Assembly (NCBI GenBank): GCA_015680685.1
Contig: MNCI01036181.1
Coordinates: 9,312 to 33,938, forward strand
Source: Gnetum montanum
Taxonomy: Eukaryota; Streptophyta; Gnetopsida; Gnetales; Gnetaceae
DNA: 24,627 bases
Direction of reading: 5' to 3'
A program made the translations under genes and the position numbers. Under the pieces are notes generated by a model. It did no database searches. It was not told the DNA's origin and saw nothing but the letters and a program-made list of their open reading frames with translations. Positions 20,063-24,627 of the stretch are shown one piece after another (position 1 is the first letter of the stretch; every line of letters begins with the position of its first letter).

Positions 20063-22832
20063 TCATGTAGTTCCTGGTGACGGTGGCTCCTCCATTGGTG
20101 CCTTCCCTTTGTCTTGTGCTACAGGCTTTGAAGGTTGATTGCGTTGAAGAATGACCTGGAGCTTCTCCTCTTCAGTCTGTGGATCTTGTGCCATCCATGC
20201 GAGTGTTCCAATGTTTGATGGAGTTGGCACCTCCTACAAACAGGGTAGTTGCGGGAACATCTGATTGGCTTTGACGTACCATGCCACAAACACCCATCGT
20301 TCCTCTTCAAAGGCTCTGGCTTTATCTTTGTATTCATGGAGGTCTATTAGCCATTGAGCCAAGTCGGTTGCAACGTCTTTCTGGCCCTGGTAGCTTTCTT
20401 TCACCATCACAAGTTTAGAATTTGCAACATCCAGTTCCTCAGCCAATTTCTTATGCTCTACAAATTCTGCTTCATATTTGATGTGGGTGGAAGCTACCTG
20501 CTGCTCGAGCTTTGATCTCGGGCACCCTGCTGTTAACATGGCAAGGTTAGCATACTTGAGATTTTTCAACTCCATGTACTCTATTAGGTCTTGGATCTAC
20601 AGGTCCTGGTTCTTAACTTCTGCTTGGTGGGAAAAGGCATAAGTGTCCAATATGGCCCTCCAATCAGTATGCTGAGCACTAATGTTGTTGATTTGAGCCT
20701 TGGCCATATGGATCTCCTTTTCCAGGATTTTGTTGTACATCTCCACCTGATCACGGAAGTGCTCCTTCAGCTTCTCGTGTCGTTTAGCCTCATTTTGCCA
20801 CGTGCTTATTTCGATGGCTAATTTTTTGGCTTATAGCACGTACCTCCTCCATTGAGAGGGTTCGATTTTCTTGGGCTAAACGACTCACATCTCCATTGAC
20901 CTGGATAAATTGTTCTCATAGTTGATGAAAGTGTTCATCAAGAACATTCTTTTGTTTCTCCACAAAGGTCAATCAAAGGTTATCTGCAACCAACTGCTTA
21001 TTCTCTTCTTCTAAGGCCTTGAGTGCCTTAAGATGCGCATGAGTTTCCCAAGTGGCCATCTCCTTTTCTCCTGCCACCTTCTTCTTCTTTGCGATTAGCT
21101 TTGTTAATTGCTCAGTTCTAAAGTTATTTAGCTGGTCTACGAGAAAAAATTGTGGAGGATCCCGTTGTGCTGCTTATAAGGCTACGAGCTGCTCTTGTAG
21201 TTTTTGCACTTCAGCTTTAGCATGCTTGGCCCTTACTTCGGATATGACCAGCTTCCCCTTTGTGGAAATGAGGTCTGATTGAATTTTTGTAACATCCTAA
21301 GGGATGTCAAACAAAGATGTCATTACTTGTCCTATTTGAAGTAATCTTTCAAGTACATCCTCATGTTCCACAGGAGTCATTGAGGTTCCCGAAAGAGTTT
21401 GAGCATCCTGTGCTCTTGAGAGATCTGCCGGTGGCACAACAGGTACATTAAAGGATTCTTTTATGTGGTCAATGACCACTTCAGCAGCTCTCATGGCATT
21501 CTGGTGTTGCATAACCACCACAGTGGCCCCTTCACCAGTCTCTAACTGCACCTGAAAAGATGCTGCATTTCCAAAGATCTGTTGTGACCATCTGCTTTCC
21601 CCTCCTCCTATTTGAATGGATAATTCATCCCTTGTGTGATCTAATGAAATAGTAGGTTGATCGGCATCATCAATGACACGGAAGAGATTTGTGTTATCAT
21701 GACTTCCCCAACTAACCATCTCAGTGATGGCCCTTAGATGGCTCATCGATGGTCTATAGTCTTGCAACCGCGGCGGCTGATCCTGGCCTATGCCCGGCCC
21801 TACTTCTTATTGTTGGCTGGGGCCCGTGGCTGGAGGTTGGTTGGGTCCTACAAGTTAAGTTATAGGTGGTCCAGTCATCTATTCTTCTTCTTCTTCGGGT
21901 CTCAACTCTTTGCTAGTACTCTTTCTTGGAGCTGAAGCCTTTAGTAATACAGTATAAGAAGCATTCTGGGCTTTTCGGAGGACGTCATTTGTGTATCCTC
22001 GAATACCAGCCCGTCGGCACAGTTTTCTGATAAGGTAGGGAAAATGCAGCGCCATCTTCCCTAACTTCCGTTCTTCAAATCACCTTAGGATCTCCGTCAA
22101 ATATAGATCAGGAAGGTTAGCGTTAACCTTTTCCATCAACACTGCACATCCTCTCGCCACATACATCGATATTCTTTTCAAACCTTTTGTGGGGAAGAGG
22201 TGATAGGTTTCAATTTTGAAATAAACCTGCTCTTTCGTCGTCAGCTCACCAAAAGCGTTATCTTTGCCATAAGCCTTCTCTAACCAATCCTTCCACACAT
22301 CGGGATCTGATCAGGTAGATAACCGAACAACATGAGGCCCTGAATTTGGAAGGTTTAACACTTCCAAAATAGCCTATGCAGAGAAATCAACTATCACACC
22401 ACAAATGTTAATTGTGGTGCCTTGCTCCCTATTGTGCCAAAACTGGTACGTTTCTCCTAATTACTAGGCACTATTTTTAGAGAGGACAGGCCATAAGGGA
22501 GACCCTTTGAGGTGATCCCTAATAGCCTCAGGAGTGAACTCTGCAAAAGATTCAAAGTTTAGCTCCACAATCACTGCAGCGAATGTGGACTTCTCATGAA
22601 TAGCCTGAACACATTTCGGGGGCAACGTGAGTTGTTGTTTCGGTTCAGGCGCAGCAGCAGCTCCCCCTTCTGCCTGCCCGGACCGTCTGGTAGGAGGTGC
22701 GTCTTGATGGATGCTGAATGATTACACCTCCTGTTCTGCATGTTGTCTAGAAGGACCTTGTCTTCCACCTCTCTGAGGTTGTTTTGCTCCACCTTGGATA
22801 GGACCCTCCTGTTGTGCACATTTCGAGGCCAT
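20063..22832 (-). pseudogene. Decayed extra ORF: putative plant transposon protein-like domain plus coiled coil
   Basis: One frame runs from ATG (22832) for about 670 codons, then shifts by one base near 20820 and continues to TGA at 20065-20063, about 920 codons in all. About a dozen stops interrupt it, each one transition from a Gln, Arg or Trp codon. Residues 1-75 are Gln/Gly/Pro-rich. Residues about 95-280 resemble the 'putative plant transposon protein' family (PF20167-like): FTPEAIRDHL, GVIVDFS, AILEVLNLP, then HLFPTKGLKRIS with MYVARGCAVLM, and HFPYLIRKLCRRAGI. An acidic EEEEE stretch and a Pro/Gln-rich linker follow; from about residue 510 the chain is Lys/Glu/Leu-rich and likely coiled coil, ending KGKAPMEEPPSP. 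It carries no RT, protease or integrase motif. It ends only about 120 bp before the polypurine tract, the position of env-like or extra ORFs in Athila/Tat elements. Function unknown. Confidence 0.75.
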
Positions 22833-23303
22833 CTGCAATCACACGGGTCAAGCGTTAGTAAGGTTGTTTTTAAAGTTAAGTTATACCTTACTGCTTGCCT
22901 TAGTTAAAGATCTTATGTTATAACGTGTGATTTTGCCTGAAAATTATAATAATGGATCCTATGACTTAGGTGGTTTCCATTTTTAATCTCCCGGTATACT
23001 TAAGGTCATATGATTTTTGGCACAATTAGTCTAAGTGTTAAGTTAATTACCCTAACTGATGTCCTTTGGGCAATGAGAAATTTCAAAAAAAGTTAGGCAC
23101 TTTTTGGTAGGTGTCTCTCCCCCACAACTAAACTGGACACTCTGGGTTCAAGCAGGTTCAAACGGAATTAAAATCGGAGCACCAGTGTGCAAGATATGAG
23201 TGAAAAAGCAAGGGTCACGCAATCGCAAGTTGCAGAGAAAAAAAATTCAAAAACTCCCCCCACATAAATGGCAAAATAATGCTAAGTGTTGCGGCGGGGG
23301 TAT
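22833..23303 (-). other. Leader between internal promoter and the extra ORF
   Basis: Non-coding. TGTGATTGCAG sits immediately before the ATG and looks like a plant 3' splice site, so the leader may contain an intron. The left element has TGTGATTGTAG at 3825-3835 after a similar run (AAGGTA about 55-65 bp earlier in both). A polypurine-like GTTGTGGGGGAGAGAC lies near 23110-23128. Confidence 0.4.
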
Positions 23304-23390
23304 CTTATTTATAGGAAAATGGGACACGATATCGTGTACGGTACATCGCATATGCAATATCACGTGGGACACGATATCTCGTCCCAACTA
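23304..23390 (-). promoter_or_regulatory. U3-like internal promoter before the extra ORF
   Basis: TATA box CCTATAAATAAG at 23315-23304. Upstream lie a perfect 14-bp palindrome ACACGATATCGTGT (23324-23337), ACGTGATATTGCATATGCG and a near-palindromic 20-mer (23366-23385) centred on GATATC. Order and wording match the U3 of the LTR at 19929, but no polypurine tract precedes it and no LTR U5 end follows. The TATA box lies about 470 bp before the ATG. Confidence 0.6.
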
Positions 23391-24627
23391 ATGTGAGACA
23401 CATGAAAATACCAAATTTTAAATGATTTTTCTTGAAATTAATGTTAAAGATTAAGGACATTGGCAAGTATTAAGACGTTCAAGGGTAATTGTATTGATTT
23501 GAGAAGCACTCTTAATGATAATGATGTGAATTTTAGCAACTACAAATTTGGCAGTTACGAAAAAAGGGATTGTAATGGTACATTAGAATGTTAAAAATTA
23601 TAGAGGGATAATATTAAGGAAAGAGAACAATGAAAAATTAAGTTGAGGGTAAGAAATTATGTGTTTGAGTTAGAGAATTAGTGAAGATTACAACAAAATT
23701 ACACAAGTGGGTCCTCCCCAAAGCAGGTTTCAACCTATTATGCCCTTGTTTAACCACACTCAAAGTGTCCGTGGGCACTAGAAGGGTTAAATGTAATCCA
23801 CACTAACTCCACAAAACACATGCATGTAAATATCACCGAAATGAGATGAAAATTCTATGCTACATGGGACACGAGCTACAATTACATGAATAGTGAGATG
23901 ATGTGAAGTATAGAAAGGGATCGTAGAGATTGGGACATGAGGTGACTAACCAAAGGCACAGTGAATCCTGCGTGTAAAGCATGATTAATGTGTCATTGAC
24001 CCATCATTCCAAGATCAGGACCAAGTCCGTCCTTCAATCAGTGGCATCGCATTGTTTCATCCCATGATAAGAAACTATGAGAGGATCATAACAACAAGGC
24101 ATATAATCACTTGATGTTTAGTACAAGGGAGGAGTGATTTTTGTTTCATGGCACTTCCTTTTTCTTTTCTTCTTCCTTTTTTTTCACTTTACTGAATCTA
24201 GAGAAGCCACCAACCTTCAGGCATGGGTGCATGTCTTTCCAGTGGGACCCCCTAGAACAGCTTTGATTTTCAAGTGCCCTTTTGATTGCTCTTACTCCCA
24301 ATTTTCATTAGATCTACAAGGATCTTTAGTATGACCATATTGCATGATAACTCTCACAGACGCCACCAAAGAGAATCCACAAATCCCCTTGATGTCACAC
24401 CCTAATCATTCCCTCTTAGTCCATCCTTCTTCATTCTGGGTACAATAAACATAAAATTAATTTTAAGTTTAGAAATTTCAAGAATATCACTGTACCCTCG
24501 AACAGAACCTCTTATTTATAGAGTGGATGAGTGGGTGTAATGGGTTCACTATTCCAAATAATTGATCACTCATGACTTAATAACATAAAACACACCTCAA
24601 CCAACGATCCACATGAGTGTTTTATTC
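23391..24627 (-). other. Non-coding 3' region related to that of the left element
   Basis: No reading frame of note. Minus 23750-23704 contains AACAAGGGCAT and the 20-base CTTTGGGGAGG string found at 3427-3464 in the same order, and sequence near 23880-23920 resembles 3270-3310. Similarity fades towards the right edge. T-rich run at 24157-24186 on the plus strand. Confidence 0.55.

Larger units (their letters stand above)
19127..24627 (-). mobile_element. Partial LTR retrotransposon with extra ORF, same LTR family as the left element
   Basis: Read on the minus strand from the right edge: non-coding 3' region like that of the left element, a U3-like promoter segment, a long decayed extra reading frame, a polypurine tract and an LTR (19929 to 19127). 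The LTR ends and polypurine junction match those of the left element, in opposite orientation. Gag and pol are not in the window and would lie to the right if this is a 3' end. A competing reading is a non-autonomous element whose 5' LTR is truncated at about 23385; the match of 23400-24000 to the left element's 3' region favours the first. Confidence 0.7.

Noticed and set aside
22571-22819. 82-codon minus-strand frame overlapping the start of the extra ORF
   Set aside because: The neighbouring frame from the ATG at 22832 continues into the recognisable domain; this one does not.
24134-24334. 66-codon plus-strand frame with a hydrophobic start
   Set aside because: It arises from a T-rich run in sequence that reads as the 3' region of a minus-strand element; no family resemblance.

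Overview
The window looks like nuclear DNA of a land plant. It holds one intact single-exon gene for a plant DUF2921 membrane protein, surrounded by heavily decayed Ty3/gypsy LTR retrotransposons of the Tat/Athila type (no chromodomain seen). The old, nonsense-riddled elements, long AT-rich spacers and very low gene density would suit a large-genome seed plant such as a gymnosperm, but the sequence alone does not fix the species. One ambiguous base (N) lies at 14516. Layout: (1) 1-5026, + strand: 3' part of a Ty3/gypsy element with broken reverse transcriptase, RNase H and integrase, a long non-coding 3' region, a polypurine tract and a complete LTR (4173-5026). (2) 5027-6508: AT-rich spacer and the 3' UTR of the gene. 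(3) 6509-9727, - strand: the DUF2921 gene, uninterrupted over 1072 codons. It has a signal peptide, a lumenal/extracellular region with three related modules, about seven C-terminal membrane segments and no RING finger. (4) 9728-12749: spacer, a C/A-rich stretch, and a decayed proline-rich/coiled-coil reading frame. (5) 12750-about 18381, + strand: a nearly full internal region of a Tat-type element in the order gag, protease, plant-type (archaeal-like) RNase H, reverse transcriptase, gypsy RNase H, integrase, all broken. No LTR was recognised for it. (6) 19127-24627, - strand: part of a second copy of the LTR family in (1), in opposite orientation. It has an LTR (19127-19929), a polypurine tract and, directly before that tract, a long decayed extra reading frame of about 920 codons (20063-22832) with a domain like the 'putative plant transposon protein' family and a coiled-coil tail. 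A segment resembling the LTR's own U3 promoter lies upstream of this frame, and further upstream is non-coding sequence that matches the 3' region of element (1). The only gene likely to make protein today is the DUF2921 gene. The most unusual structure is the extra reading frame in the 3' part of the minus-strand element, apparently served by a promoter that resembles the LTR U3. A related leader without that frame survives in the + strand element, which suggests loss in one copy or gain in the other. I found no CRISPR array, tRNA, rRNA or bacterial-type operon.
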